A stretch of 64,000 nucleotides of DNA from Chryseobacterium sp. (GCA_030146295.1 JASLCD010000356.1:8954-72953); one strand, 5' to 3'. Positions 8,212 through 16,608 are shown, counted from the first letter of the stretch. Numbers and translations: made by a program. Notes: generated by a model from the letters alone, not told the origin.

Positions 8212-9348
8212 ATGAAAAAATTATGTTTTTTTTTTATTTTAATTTTATTATCTAATACCACCAACATCATGGCACAAAATAAAGCTAAAATATTGGTTCT
8301 TATCCATTCTGATAATGGCGGAACCTACGAACTGGCCAAAGAAATCGCTAAAGGGATTGAAAGCGAAAATAATGGGATCCCATATATCAAATTAGTGAAA
8401 GCTTCCCAACATCCCAATCTAAAAAACCTGCCTGTAGCGACAACAGATGAACTGACGGGCTATGATGGAATTGTTTTTGGCTCACCGGTTTATTTTGGAA
8501 ATATCAGTACAGGAATGAGCGAATTTTTAGCTAAAACCGTTCCGCTTTGGACCAATCATGCTTTGGAAGGAATTCCGGCCGCTGTTTTCATGTCGGCAGG
8601 AAGCGGAGCAGGGAAAGAGCTTGCTCTTCAGGCATTCTGGAACAGCCTTGCCGTACACGGAATGGTACTGGTGTCAAATGGAATTCGTGGAACAGAAGAG
8701 CTGAACAAAGCTATTCCACAGGGAAATACTGTTTTAGGAGTCACAAGTATGGCTTCTTTGAAAGATGTTGAAAGACCTACCAAAGGGGAACGCAATATTG
8801 CTGAACTTCAGGGAAAAAACTTTGCAAAAGTAGCATTGGCATTGAAAGATATCCATCCGAAAAAAAGTACACCTGTCGTTGAAAATCATCAGAACTTCAA
8901 TGAAGTGCTGAAACAGAAAAATATCATGCTTCCACAGGTTCCAAAACCGGCAGGAAATTATCAGCCTTTTGTACGTTCCGGAAATCTGGTATTTATCAAT
9001 CAGGTTGCCCTGAAAGACGGAAAAATTTTCAATCCCGGGAAATTAGGGGTTGAAGTGAATGAACAGCAGGTAAAAGACGCCACAAAAGTGACCATGCTGA
9101 ACGTTATTTCTGTTTTGAATGAAGCCGTGGGAGGAGACTTAAGCAGAGTAAAAAAATGTGTTCAGCTTACAGGAATTTTCAATACAAAAGATGATTATAC
9201 GAAGCATGCAGATTTGATGAATGTTGCATCTGATCTTGCTGTTGAAGTGTTCGGAGACAAAGGAAAACATGCCAGAGCTACTTTGGGAGCCTCCTCTATT
9301 CCTGTAGGTTCTTCCGTTGAGATCCAGGCTGTCTTTGAAGTAGAGTAG
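8212..9348 (+). CDS. Secreted flavodoxin-like / RidA fusion protein
   Basis: A 378-residue two-domain protein. Residues 1-22 form a signal peptide (MKK, a hydrophobic stretch, then MAQ). Residues 24-220 are a flavodoxin/WrbA-like FMN domain: the ILVLIHSDNGGTYELAK phosphate loop, the GSPVYFGN loop and the SAGSGAGKE segment are visible. Residues about 245-378 are a YjgF/RidA domain with GNLVFINQVAL, the trimer-forming strands and the conserved Arg in HARATLGASSIPVG, which in RidA binds the carboxylate of imine intermediates. Quinone or flavin reduction plus imine deamination is only an inference. The fusion and its export are unusual. Confidence 0.85.
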   Translation: MKKLCFFFILILLSNTTNIMAQNKAKILVLIHSDNGGTYELAKEIAKGIESENNGIPYIKLVKASQHPNLKNLPVATTDELTGYDGIVFGSPVYFGNISTGMSEFLAKTVPLWTNHALEGIPAAVFMSAGSGAGKELALQAFWNSLAVHGMVLVSNGIRGTEELNKAIPQGNTVLGVTSMASLKDVERPTKGERNIAELQGKNFAKVALALKDIHPKKSTPVVENHQNFNEVLKQKNIMLPQVPKPAGNYQPFVRSGNLVFINQVALKDGKIFNPGKLGVEVNEQQVKDATKVTMLNVISVLNEAVGGDLSRVKKCVQLTGIFNTKDDYTKHADLMNVASDLAVEVFGDKGKHARATLGASSIPVGSSVEIQAVFEVE

Positions 9349-9381
9349 ATGTCAAAGTTATTTTTTATTAAACGAATGATG

Positions 9382-9471
9382 ACACAGATTTGCGCAGATT
9401 GGAAAGCGGCAAATACTCAGTAAGTATTTCACTAAAGCTTAAACATCTGTGCAAATCAGTGAAATCTGTGG
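9382..9471. repeat. Interspersed inverted repeat of the ACAGATTTGCRCAGATT type
   Basis: ACACAGATTTGCGCAGATT (9382-9400) and ATCTGTGCAAATCAGTG (9445-9461) are imperfect inverted copies, extended by GAAATCTGTGG. Such tracts are common between genes in flavobacterial genomes. Here they separate two convergent genes and could fold into a bidirectional terminator-like structure. Confidence 0.5.
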
Positions 9472-9500
9472 TACAAAAAGCAGAAGTATGTTTAGACGGT

Positions 9501-10931
9501 TCAAGAAAGGTTGGAAAAGATCTTTGCGATAATAGGTATACTTTGCTCCAGTTGTTCCTCAGAAAGTGATCCATAGCTCAATCTAAAGCCATTCACCTGA
9601 TGCTGGCTGTACTGTTTCGGATGAATAATTTTGATATTTCTTTCCAGTAACAGAGCTGTTACGAGATCCCAATCCGGTTTTGCTTTTGGAACAATCCAAA
9701 AGGCAAGACCTCCTTCAGGCAGTGTAAAATCTGCAATATCTTTCATGTGCTTTTTCAACAGTTCAAAAACAAAATCTCTTTTGCTCTTATAGTGAACAGT
9801 TGCTTTCCTGATGTGTTTTTTTACGGCACCTTCTCTGATCAGTTGAAGAACCGCCTGCTCCATAATGACGTCCCCATGTACATCAATGATCTTTCTCAGA
9901 TCTCCTATTTTCTTCATTAGTTCCTGATTCTTAGTAGCCAGGTAACCAATCCGTAAAGCAGGGGCAACTACCTTACTCAGCGTTCCGATATACACATAAT
10001 GATGAAGCTCCGGAAAACTAGAAATCGGTAGTATAGGACGGTATCCGAAATGAAATTCATTATCATAATCGTCTTCAATGATTGTAAAACTGTATTGGTT
10101 GGACAATTCGATCAGCCTTAATCTTCTTGAAAGGCTCAGGGTAACGGTAGTAGGATACTGTCTGTGAGGAGTAATGTATATCGCTTTTATATTCCGATGT
10201 TTTGTCAGAAGCTTTTCAACAGCTTCAATATTGATTCCCTCCTGATCCAATGGGACAGGTAACAGTTGTGCTCCTGCATATTCAAAAGTCTGCCAGGCAG
10301 GCTGATATCCGGGGTCTTCTACGATTACACAGTCACCGGAAGTCAGAAGAGTCTGGGCTGTCAGAAACATTCCCATCTGGCTGCCTCGTGTAATAGAGAT
10401 TTCCGATTCATGAATATGCATTCCACGTTGATGATTGAGCATCTGAGCAATCATTTTACGGAATTCCATATCCCCATGTTCATTTCCATATCCCATCATC
10501 TGCCACTTGGCTTTAATACTGAAAATCTGTCTGTAGGCCCTTGCCAGCTCTGTGACAGGTGCAATCTTGCTGTCGGGATGCCCATCATCGAAGTTGATGA
10601 ATATTCCGTTGGATATGATCGGTTGGTTTTGGGAGTTATGCAAAGCATCAGCACTATGCTCATGTAAAACAGGAAGGCTTTCAGATACAAAAATTCCTTT
10701 CCGCTCTTTGGAAACTACCCATTCTTCATTGATCAGAACCTGATAAGCTTCTACAACAGTATTCCGGTTAATTTTTAAAGACTGTGCAAGATTCCGGCTT
10801 CCGGGAAGTGCATCTCCCGCTTTCAATCTTCCTGAGCGGATATCACTGATGATGGTATCTGCAATCTGTAGATAAACTGCTTTATCAAGCTTTTTATCAA
10901 TTTCCAATTCTAATTTCCAAGGGCGCAACAT
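9501..10931 (-). CDS. MocR/PdxR-type GntR regulator with aminotransferase domain
   Basis: A 476-residue regulator with an N-terminal GntR winged helix (residues 10-80, including AGDALPGSRNLAQSLKINRNTVVEAYQ) and a fold-type I aminotransferase-like domain (residues 115-476). The PLP-binding Lys lies in the YIGTLSKVVAPALRIGY segment, and the TRGSQMGMF and YQYPTTVTLS-like regions are standard for MocR proteins. These regulators sense PLP or amino-compound adducts. Divergent from a cupin / DapA-like run (11033-12744). The intergenic region has an inverted repeat and promoters in both directions, so autoregulation and control of that run are likely. Confidence 0.92.
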   Translation of the reverse strand: MLRPWKLELEIDKKLDKAVYLQIADTIISDIRSGRLKAGDALPGSRNLAQSLKINRNTVVEAYQVLINEEWVVSKERKGIFVSESLPVLHEHSADALHNSQNQPIISNGIFINFDDGHPDSKIAPVTELARAYRQIFSIKAKWQMMGYGNEHGDMEFRKMIAQMLNHQRGMHIHESEISITRGSQMGMFLTAQTLLTSGDCVIVEDPGYQPAWQTFEYAGAQLLPVPLDQEGINIEAVEKLLTKHRNIKAIYITPHRQYPTTVTLSLSRRLRLIELSNQYSFTIIEDDYDNEFHFGYRPILPISSFPELHHYVYIGTLSKVVAPALRIGYLATKNQELMKKIGDLRKIIDVHGDVIMEQAVLQLIREGAVKKHIRKATVHYKSKRDFVFELLKKHMKDIADFTLPEGGLAFWIVPKAKPDWDLVTALLLERNIKIIHPKQYSQHQVNGFRLSYGSLSEEQLEQSIPIIAKIFSNLS

Positions 10932-10932
10932 C

Positions 10933-10976
10933 TGGACTATCTATTTATATAAAAACTGAATCATTTGAATAGTCCA
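10933..10976. promoter_or_regulatory. Inverted repeat, likely MocR operator
   Basis: TGGACTAT (10933-10940) and ATAGTCCA (10969-10976) form perfect eight-base inverted arms, 36 bases centre to centre. The right arm lies inside the spacer of the rightward promoter and overlaps the leftward -7 element, which suits a repressor or dual regulator. Confidence 0.6.
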
Positions 10977-10993
10977 AATATAAAATAATTTTG
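10965..10993 (+). promoter_or_regulatory. Promoter of the cupin operon
   Basis: TTG at 10965-10967 and TAATTTTG at 10986-10993, spaced by 18 bases, match the Bacteroidetes -33/-7 consensus. Transcription would start near 11000, ahead of the ATG at 11033. Confidence 0.65.
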
Positions 10994-11001
10994 TCATGCA
11001 A
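10975..11001 (-). promoter_or_regulatory. Promoter of the MocR gene
   Basis: On the minus strand, TATATTTG (10982 to 10975) follows TTG (11001 to 10999) with a 16-base spacer. It overlaps the rightward cupin promoter. Confidence 0.55.
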
Positions 11002-11032
11002 TAAAGCACAAAACCATAATAATTTAAAAATC

Positions 11033-11488
11033 ATGGACAAAAAACAATTCAGCTCTAAAGATTTCCACGAAACTTTTGCAAGACCGACGTATGTAAAGCC
11101 AAGTCATTTAATCCATAAAAATGTAGAAAATGCTGGAGAACACAATCAGTTTTCAACAGAAAGAAAACACCCGGTCTTCTTTGTGGATCTTCCTAGTAAA
11201 AATGTCAGCATGACAATTGGTGGGCTTACTCCCGGGCAGCAAACCAACAGACACCGCCATACTTATGAAACAGTATTATTTGTGATTGATGGAAAAGGAT
11301 GGACAGAAGTAGAGGATGAAAAAGTACATTGGGAAGCCGGGGATGCAGTATATATTCCTTCATGGGCATGGCACAAACATCAGAACCTGAGCGATACTGA
11401 ACCTGCCAAGTATATTGCCTGCGAAAATGCTCCTCAGTTACAGAATCTCGGAGTTGCTTTGAGAGAAGAAGAAGGCAGGGACCTTTAG
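11033..11488 (+). CDS. Cupin domain protein
   Basis: A 151-residue single-domain cupin. Cupin motif 1 is visible as GQQTNRHRHTYETVLFVIDGKGWTEV (metal ligands from the H-R-H pair and Glu), and motif 2 as the DAVYIPSWAWHKHQN stretch with its His. An in-frame TTG at 10991 would give a longer N-terminus but lies on the -7 element, so the ATG at 11033 is chosen. Possible roles include sugar or amino-acid-derived metabolite isomerase or dioxygenase; the sequence does not decide. First gene of the unit controlled by the MocR regulator. Confidence 0.85.
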   Translation: MDKKQFSSKDFHETFARPTYVKPSHLIHKNVENAGEHNQFSTERKHPVFFVDLPSKNVSMTIGGLTPGQQTNRHRHTYETVLFVIDGKGWTEVEDEKVHWEAGDAVYIPSWAWHKHQNLSDTEPAKYIACENAPQLQNLGVALREEEGRDL

Positions 11489-11500
11489 TATTATTGTGAT

Positions 11501-11585
11501 AAACCATTAAGATACTGTCATTGTTACACAATACCGATATGGATACGATTTTCTTGATCAACAATGTGAAGGCTCTTAATGGTTT
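11501..11585. repeat. Long inverted repeat between cupin and DapA-like genes
   Basis: AAACCATTAAGA (11501-11512) and TCTTAATGGTTT (11574-11585) are perfect 12-base inverted arms around a 61-base interior that holds a smaller ATTGT-TAC-ACAAT hairpin. It fills most of the 128-base gap between the two genes. It may be an mRNA processing or attenuation structure, or a remnant of a small inverted-repeat element. Confidence 0.5.
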
Positions 11586-11616
11586 GAAATTATTTTAATT
11601 TTTAAACCAGCAAAAC

Positions 11617-12501
11617 ATGAAAAATGTTCCATTTAAAGGGATTATTGCCTATCCCATAACACCTTTTGATGAAAATGAAAAAGTAGACATCCCTCTGTTT
11701 AAACATCTCGTAGAAAGGCTGATTACTTCCGGAAGCCATGGAATCGCTCCATTGGGAAGTACCGGGGTGATGCCTTACCTCTCTGATGAAGAAAAAGAAG
11801 AACTGACGGAAGCTACCTTACAGCAGGTAAAAGGAAGAATTCCGACTCTTGTAGGAGTTTCCAATCTTACGACCGAGAAAACAATTCACCACGCTCAGTT
11901 TGCAGAAAAAGCAGGGGCAGATGCAGTGATGATTATTCCGATGAGCTACTGGAAACTTACTGATGATGAAATTGTGGCTCATTATGATGCCGTAGCACGT
12001 AAAATATCTATTCCTATTATGGCGTATAACAATCCGGCAACAAGTGGAGTAGATATGTCTCCGGCACTGCTGAAAAGGTTGCTTGAAATTCCTAATGTAA
12101 CCATGATCAAAGAAAGTACGGGGGATATTCAAAGAATGCATTATCTGCGAAGAGAATTGGGAGACGAAGTGGCCTTTTATAACGGTTCCAATCCTTTGGC
12201 GCTGGCAGCATTTTCTGCCGGAGCAAGAGGCTGGTGTACGGCAGCTCCAAACCTGATTCCCGAATTGAATATAGGCCTTTATCATGCTGTAGAGGAAGGA
12301 GATCTTGAAAAGGCAAAAGCGATTTTCTACCAACAGTTTGACCTTTTGAAATTTATTGTCAGTAAAGGACTGCCAAGAGCGGTAAAATCTGGACTGAATA
12401 TTCTGGGAGAAAACGGCGGTAATTTAAGAAGTCCCTTAAAACCTCTTCACGAAAAGGAAGCAGAAGAATTAAAAAATATAATTAAAACCCTTGTTAATTA
12501 A
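11617..12501 (+). CDS. Dihydrodipicolinate synthase / N-acetylneuraminate lyase family protein
   Basis: A 294-residue class I aldolase-type TIM barrel. The Schiff-base Lys lies in TMIKESTGD and the partner Tyr in MAYNNPATSG. The substrate-carboxylate loop reads GSTGV rather than the GTTGE of true DapA, so biosynthetic DapA activity is unlikely. The enzyme is more probably a retro-aldolase or dehydratase for a sugar acid or hydroxyproline-type compound. It lies downstream of the cupin gene and upstream of a thioredoxin-like gene, in the unit facing MocR. Confidence 0.87.
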   Translation: MKNVPFKGIIAYPITPFDENEKVDIPLFKHLVERLITSGSHGIAPLGSTGVMPYLSDEEKEELTEATLQQVKGRIPTLVGVSNLTTEKTIHHAQFAEKAGADAVMIIPMSYWKLTDDEIVAHYDAVARKISIPIMAYNNPATSGVDMSPALLKRLLEIPNVTMIKESTGDIQRMHYLRRELGDEVAFYNGSNPLALAAFSAGARGWCTAAPNLIPELNIGLYHAVEEGDLEKAKAIFYQQFDLLKFIVSKGLPRAVKSGLNILGENGGNLRSPLKPLHEKEAEELKNIIKTLVN

Positions 12502-12510
12502 TTGAACTTT

Positions 12511-12744
12511 ATGAAAAAATCCATTTTTTATCATGCAGGCTGTCCTGTATGTATCAGCGCAGAACACGATATCGTGCACCTTATTGGTGCGGAAAATGTT
12601 GAAATTATCCATTTGGGAGATGAAAGAAGCAAAATTGAAGATGCAGAAAAGGCAGGAGTACAGTCTGTTCCGGCCTTGGTAACTCCTAATGGAAATGTCC
12701 TTCATATTAATTTTGGAGCATCTATGGACGATGTGAAAAAATAA
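12511..12744 (+). CDS. Small thioredoxin-like protein, 77 aa
   Basis: A glutaredoxin-sized thioredoxin-fold protein with CPVC near residues 10-13 (FYHAGCPVC) and the cis-Pro in QSVPALV, the two hallmarks of the fold. It starts at the ATG at 12511, ten bases after the DapA-like stop; a TTG at 12502 is the alternative. The redox partner is unknown. It ends the operon and is followed by a clear terminator. Confidence 0.8.
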   Translation: MKKSIFYHAGCPVCISAEHDIVHLIGAENVEIIHLGDERSKIEDAEKAGVQSVPALVTPNGNVLHINFGASMDDVKK

Positions 12745-12764
12745 TATGATTAATTTTGTAGTAG

Positions 12765-12792
12765 AAACGGCTCAATTTCCTGAGCCGTTTTT
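12765..12792 (+). terminator. Rho-independent terminator
   Basis: AAACGGCTCA (12765-12774) pairs with TGAGCCGTTT (12781-12790), followed by T residues. It ends the cupin / DapA-like / thioredoxin-like unit. Confidence 0.85.
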
Positions 12793-12880
12793 ATGTTCTT
12801 GCAGATTATACGGAACTTTCTACAATCATCAGCACGATCCGAATGATCTGTAGGAATGTAACTTACTTTATTTTGAACCT

Positions 12881-13387
12881 TTATATTGTTGCATTTCCCT
12901 CTACACCGTCTGAGTTGTTGGTCTTATGACCGGTAATGGCAGAAGCCACAAAACTGAAAAGGCTGACCAGTTTTCCTGCTTTGGTATCCCAATAGTAAGT
13001 TTCCTTTGGTTCTACGCGAATAATGGTAACATCAGGGTCATCTTTTCCGTCAAACCATGCTTTAGCCAGCGGAGACCATTTGTCTTCTATTGTGGCTTTG
13101 TCTTTATATACCGAAGCCTGTCCATACACCGAAAGATATTGGGCATCGCCATTATTCATAAAAAATAACTGTACTCTGCGGTCTTCTTTGATTTCAAAAT
13201 TTTTATTGCTGGTTCCGCTGCTGATAAACCAGAGATTTCCGTTGTCATCCGTTTCCTGCAGGCTCATTGGCCGTGAATTGACAGGAATGTTTTCCAATTC
13301 TGTACAGAACATACATATTCTTGCACTTTCCGACAGTTCTTTGATCTTTTTGATCGCTTCGAGATGGGTGAGATTCTGTGTTGACAT
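12881..13387 (-). CDS. Pyridoxamine 5'-phosphate oxidase-like (general stress protein 26) family
   Basis: A 168-residue split-barrel flavin-binding protein of the general stress protein 26 type. The N-terminus has the ARICMFCTELENIPVNSRPMS strand pair and then NGNLWFISSGTSNK, the flavin-contact region of the family. The C-terminus has RVEPKETYYWDTKAGK, typical of the subgroup. It probably binds FMN, FAD or F420-like cofactor; a PNPOx reaction is unlikely. The frame runs upstream to 13465, but the ATG at 13387 fits the family start. Divergent from the AraC gene at 13600. Confidence 0.88.
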   Translation of the reverse strand: MSTQNLTHLEAIKKIKELSESARICMFCTELENIPVNSRPMSLQETDDNGNLWFISSGTSNKNFEIKEDRRVQLFFMNNGDAQYLSVYGQASVYKDKATIEDKWSPLAKAWFDGKDDPDVTIIRVEPKETYYWDTKAGKLVSLFSFVASAITGHKTNNSDGVEGNATI

Positions 13388-13599
13388 ATTATAATATTTT
13401 AAGTGATTGGTATTGATTAAAAAATATAAATCCAGCAAAATGATGAATAATATTCTTGAAATCATTCAAATACCTGACCAAAGCGCGATAAAACGTGGTA
13501 CCTTAAGCCTATTTATTTTAAATTAATGCCATATTATCAAAGCTAATACATGGAAATATATTTCAGATTAACATGGATCTTTTTGTGTACATTTGATGC

Positions 13600-14394
13600 A
13601 TGCAGATTTCTCCTCCCAAACATCTGGCTCCCTTTATAAGACATTATATCTTTTTGGAAAATTCCGAAAGAGAGGTGAAAAGTTTCAGGTTGTTTACTGA
13701 TGGCAGTTCCGGGCTTATTTTATCCGGAGATATGAATCTGTTCTCCGGTATTTCAGAAGAAAAGATGCCGCTTTCCTTTTTTTATGGAACTCTGAATGGG
13801 TACAGGGATTTCTTCTCCAAAGGGAAATTTTCTCTGATTGCCATTGTATTCCAGCCTTATTTTTTAAATATTCTGTTAAAAACTTCTGCCAAAGAGGTGA
13901 GGAATCAGATTATTTCGGTGGAAGATGTTTTAAAAGATAAACTGGACGCGTTTCAGGAAAGACTGTTTGATAAAAAAGACCCCAAAGCTGTTATTCATGA
14001 TCTGAATACCTTTTTTACTCATTTTTTATCGGAAAGTATAAGTACTGATCACCATATTATTACTGCCACACAGCAATATATTCTTCAAAATAAAGGCTCT
14101 GTATCATCCGGAGACTTAGAGAAATTTACCGGATATTCTGAGCGTCATCTGGAGAGAAAGTTTGAATATCATATGGGAATATCTCCCAAAAAATACGGGA
14201 ATATTATCCGCCTTCATTACTTTTTAAGCCTTATCAACAGAGAAATTGATAAAAATATGACGCAACTATCCTATGATGCAGGATATTCTGACCAACCCCA
14301 CCTTATCAGAGATTTTAAAAACAATACCGGACTTACTCCCGGACAGTATCTATGTACAGAAAATAAAATGGCGGTCAATTTCATTGAGCTATAG
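13600..14394 (+). CDS. AraC family transcriptional regulator (DUF6597-type N-terminus)
   Basis: A 264-residue regulator. The N-terminal half (PPKHLAPFIRHYIFLE, FYGTLNGYRDFFSKG, IVFQPYFLNILL) is the sensor domain typical of Bacteroidetes AraC proteins, and the C-terminal half is a double helix-turn-helix with LSYDAGYSDQPHLIRDFK and the LTPGQY end motif. TACATTTG at 13588-13595 matches the -7 consensus only five bases before the ATG, which would make the transcript leaderless, or else the motif is fortuitous. Neighbours are the PNPOx-like gene (divergent) and the nitrilase gene (downstream). Confidence 0.88.
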   Translation: MQISPPKHLAPFIRHYIFLENSEREVKSFRLFTDGSSGLILSGDMNLFSGISEEKMPLSFFYGTLNGYRDFFSKGKFSLIAIVFQPYFLNILLKTSAKEVRNQIISVEDVLKDKLDAFQERLFDKKDPKAVIHDLNTFFTHFLSESISTDHHIITATQQYILQNKGSVSSGDLEKFTGYSERHLERKFEYHMGISPKKYGNIIRLHYFLSLINREIDKNMTQLSYDAGYSDQPHLIRDFKNNTGLTPGQYLCTENKMAVNFIEL

Positions 14395-14463
14395 CAACCA
14401 TTATGTCGGTTTTATACAATTTTTTACAAGGGGTATGGTATAGTTTTGCCTAAAAAAAAATCG

Positions 14464-15414
14464 ATGAATATTACCATTTCAACCGCACAATTTGAAAATA
14501 AAAGTGGAGATAAAGCGTATAATCTTTCCGTTATAGAAAAACTTTCCCATCAGGCTGCTGTTCAGGGATCCGATGTTATTGTTTTTCATGAATGTTCTAT
14601 TACAGGCTATACTTTTGCAAGAAAACTTTCCAGAGAACAGCTTCTTGATGTTGCAGAACGTATTCCGGAAGGAGAAAGTATTCAAAAATTGCAGGAAATT
14701 GCCGCTCAGAATGATATTACAATATTGGCAGGGCTATTTGAAAAAGACGAGCATGAAAACCTTTTCAAAGCTTATGTCTGTGTTGATAAAACAGGACTGA
14801 AAGCGAAATACAGAAAACTGCATCCTTTTATCAATCCGCATCTTACACCGGGGAACGAATATTGTGTATTTGATATTCTGGGCTGGAAATGCGGAATACT
14901 TATCTGCTATGATAACAATATTATCGAGAACGTAAGAGCAACAAGGCTGCTTGGCGCGGAAATTATCTTTATGCCCCACGTTACCATGTGTACTCCCTCC
15001 ACACGCCCGGGAGCAGGTTTTGTAGATCCACAGCTCTGGGAAAACAGGGTAGGAGATCCAACTTCTTTACGCCTTGAGTTCAATGGAATGAAGGGAAGAG
15101 ACTGGCTGATGAAATGGCTTCCGTCAAGGGCCTATGATAACGGAGCCTATATTGTTTTTTCAAATCCTGTTGGTATGGATGATGATCAGTTGAAGAACGG
15201 ATGTTCTATGATTATAGACCCTTTCGGAGATATTATCGCAGAATGCCGTTCATGGGAAGATAGCTTTGAATCGGCAGTCATTACTTCGGAAAAGCTTACC
15301 CAGGCAGGAGGAAATCGATACATTAAAGCACGAAGACCGGATCTATACCGGGATATTATAGGGCAGGAGCATTCATCTGAGCAGAAAGTAGTCTGGCTGA
15401 ATAACAAAATGTAA
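14464..15414 (+). CDS. Nitrilase-superfamily carbon-nitrogen hydrolase
   Basis: A 316-residue nitrilase-fold amidase. The Glu-Lys-Cys triad is visible: Glu in FHECSITGY, Lys in YRKLHPF and Cys in GILICYDNN. It has no signal peptide and no ligase or acyltransferase extension, so it is a stand-alone amidohydrolase; the substrate is unknown. An in-frame TTG at 14446 lies upstream, but the ATG at 14464 begins directly at the first strand of the fold. It lies 69 bases after the AraC gene and may be its target. Confidence 0.9.
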   Translation: MNITISTAQFENKSGDKAYNLSVIEKLSHQAAVQGSDVIVFHECSITGYTFARKLSREQLLDVAERIPEGESIQKLQEIAAQNDITILAGLFEKDEHENLFKAYVCVDKTGLKAKYRKLHPFINPHLTPGNEYCVFDILGWKCGILICYDNNIIENVRATRLLGAEIIFMPHVTMCTPSTRPGAGFVDPQLWENRVGDPTSLRLEFNGMKGRDWLMKWLPSRAYDNGAYIVFSNPVGMDDDQLKNGCSMIIDPFGDIIAECRSWEDSFESAVITSEKLTQAGGNRYIKARRPDLYRDIIGQEHSSEQKVVWLNNKM

Positions 15415-15420
15415 AAAGTA

Positions 15421-15451
15421 AAATCCCTCTGTATTATACATGGAGGGATTT
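15421..15451. terminator. Hairpin between convergent nitrilase and rhodanese genes
   Basis: AAATCCCTC (15421-15429) pairs with GAGGGATTT (15443-15451). It lies in the 44-base gap between the two convergent genes and can serve both. Confidence 0.7.
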
Positions 15452-15458
15452 ACTGATA

Positions 15459-15815
15459 TTATTCACCGGTTGTTTTCTGCAGATCACTCCAGGCGCCTCC
15501 GTTGTAGATATGTTTAAAGCCTTTTTCTTTCAGAATATTTTCGGCTTTTACGCTTCGGAGACCATGTGAACATACAGTGATGTATGTTTTTTTAGGATCC
15601 AGCTCATTATAACGCTCTCTGAGGGTTCCCAAGGAAATATTAACAGAACCCTCTATATGTCCTGTTTCATATTCTTTTTCAGTTCTCACATCCAGAATGA
15701 CGGCCCCTCTTTTGATCAGTTCCGGCAAACCGTTATCTAAAGTCTGAAGACGGTACACTCTGTAAACAACATATACCGTCAATGCTATTCCGCACAGTAT
15801 GAGAATACTTTTCAT
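15459..15815 (-). CDS. Membrane-anchored rhodanese-like protein
   Basis: A 118-residue protein with an N-terminal transmembrane anchor (residues 3-20) and one rhodanese domain (about 35-115). The active-site Cys lies in VCSHGLRS, a six-residue loop as in sulfurtransferases, and DVRTEKEYETGHIEGSVNI is the standard N-terminal half. The active site probably faces the periplasm. It is the last gene of a three-gene minus-strand unit with two membrane proteins, overlapping its upstream neighbour by four bases. Confidence 0.88.
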   Translation of the reverse strand: MKSILILCGIALTVYVVYRVYRLQTLDNGLPELIKRGAVILDVRTEKEYETGHIEGSVNISLGTLRERYNELDPKKTYITVCSHGLRSVKAENILKEKGFKHIYNGGAWSDLQKTTGE

Positions 15816-16114
15816 AGTTTGCTCAGAATTTTTTTATCAATATAAAATGTACCAAACGGAATAAAACATGCCAGGATCACTTTCCAGGTTATTTCTTTGA
15901 ATTTCCAGTTTTGCTCTACTCCAATGCTCAGTGTATTGAAGAGGAAAAGCAGAAATAATGTTCCGTGAACGGGGCCTATTAATCTTACAAATAAAGGGTT
16001 TCCCATCCAGTACTTCATAGGAACGGCAATGCATACTAAACTCAGTAATGAAATGCCCTCCAGAATCGCCAGAATTCTCAACCGGCCGATTTTTGTTTTC
16101 AATAAATCCATCAT
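15812..16114 (-). CDS. DUF3817 family membrane protein
   Basis: A 100-residue protein with three predicted membrane helices: ILAILEGISLLSLVCIAVPMKY, then PVHGTLFLLFLFNTL, then a C-terminal hydrophobic stretch near ILACFIPFGTF. The RLIGPVHG motif and the charged C-terminus match DUF3817, a family often seen near TetR regulators. The frame extends to 16201, but that part lies inside the upstream gene; the ATG at 16114 begins two bases after that gene's stop. Confidence 0.82.
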   Translation of the reverse strand: MMDLLKTKIGRLRILAILEGISLLSLVCIAVPMKYWMGNPLFVRLIGPVHGTLFLLFLFNTLSIGVEQNWKFKEITWKVILACFIPFGTFYIDKKILSKL

Positions 16115-16116
16115 AA

Positions 16117-16575
16117 TTATCTGAAATAAGGTCTGTTTGCCAAAGGAGAAAAAGGCCATGGAATGGCAATGAAAATGATAACCAGCGCAATGGAAAACCA
16201 AATACCCATAGTTTTGAATTTTTCTTTGTCTGAAAGTTTCCTTTTGGTTATTGCTGAGCCTATTGTAATGAGTATTATGGCTGTCAGCATCAAGGAAATA
16301 TGAATCAGGCCGAAAAACAGGTGTTCCAATGATTCAGCCGCTTCATCAAAATTCTTCCAGAAGTATTGAATAACAGGGCTTTTGAGGTAAAATATCATTC
16401 CTATAATCAGCTGGATATGAGCTATTGTAGCTGTCCAGTGTCGTACAGAATTGTCGGCTCCTGAAAATTTCCGATCGGAAAAATACCCTTTAAAAGCACG
16501 GAAAATAGCATATAATAAACTGATTAAAACCAGCCATCGGGTTTGGGAATGTAAAAAAGTAAGGGTCTGATACAT
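16117..16575 (-). CDS. Four-helix membrane protein, cytochrome-b-like
   Basis: A 152-residue membrane protein with four hydrophobic helices (about 12-28, 50-65, 85-105 and 125-143). His residues sit near helix ends (H9, H46, H53, and in FFGLIHISL), a pattern that leads such Bacteroidetes proteins to be annotated as cytochrome b, but heme binding is not established. It is the first gene of the unit, 33 bases after the end of the long palindrome (16609-16634), and is therefore a likely TetR target. Confidence 0.7.
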   Translation of the reverse strand: MYQTLTFLHSQTRWLVLISLLYAIFRAFKGYFSDRKFSGADNSVRHWTATIAHIQLIIGMIFYLKSPVIQYFWKNFDEAAESLEHLFFGLIHISLMLTAIILITIGSAITKRKLSDKEKFKTMGIWFSIALVIIFIAIPWPFSPLANRPYFR

Positions 16576-16608
16576 TGATTATTTTTTTGAACTCAGCAAA
16601 GGTATAAT

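Noticed and set aside
11553..11562. Further FNR-like box in the cupin to DapA-like gap
   Set aside because: TTGATCAA has no four-base spacer between the half-sites, so it does not match TTGAT-N4-ATCAA.
11617..12501. Biosynthetic DapA
   Set aside because: The GTTGE motif of true dihydrodipicolinate synthases is replaced by GSTGV, and the context is catabolic-looking rather than lysine biosynthesis.
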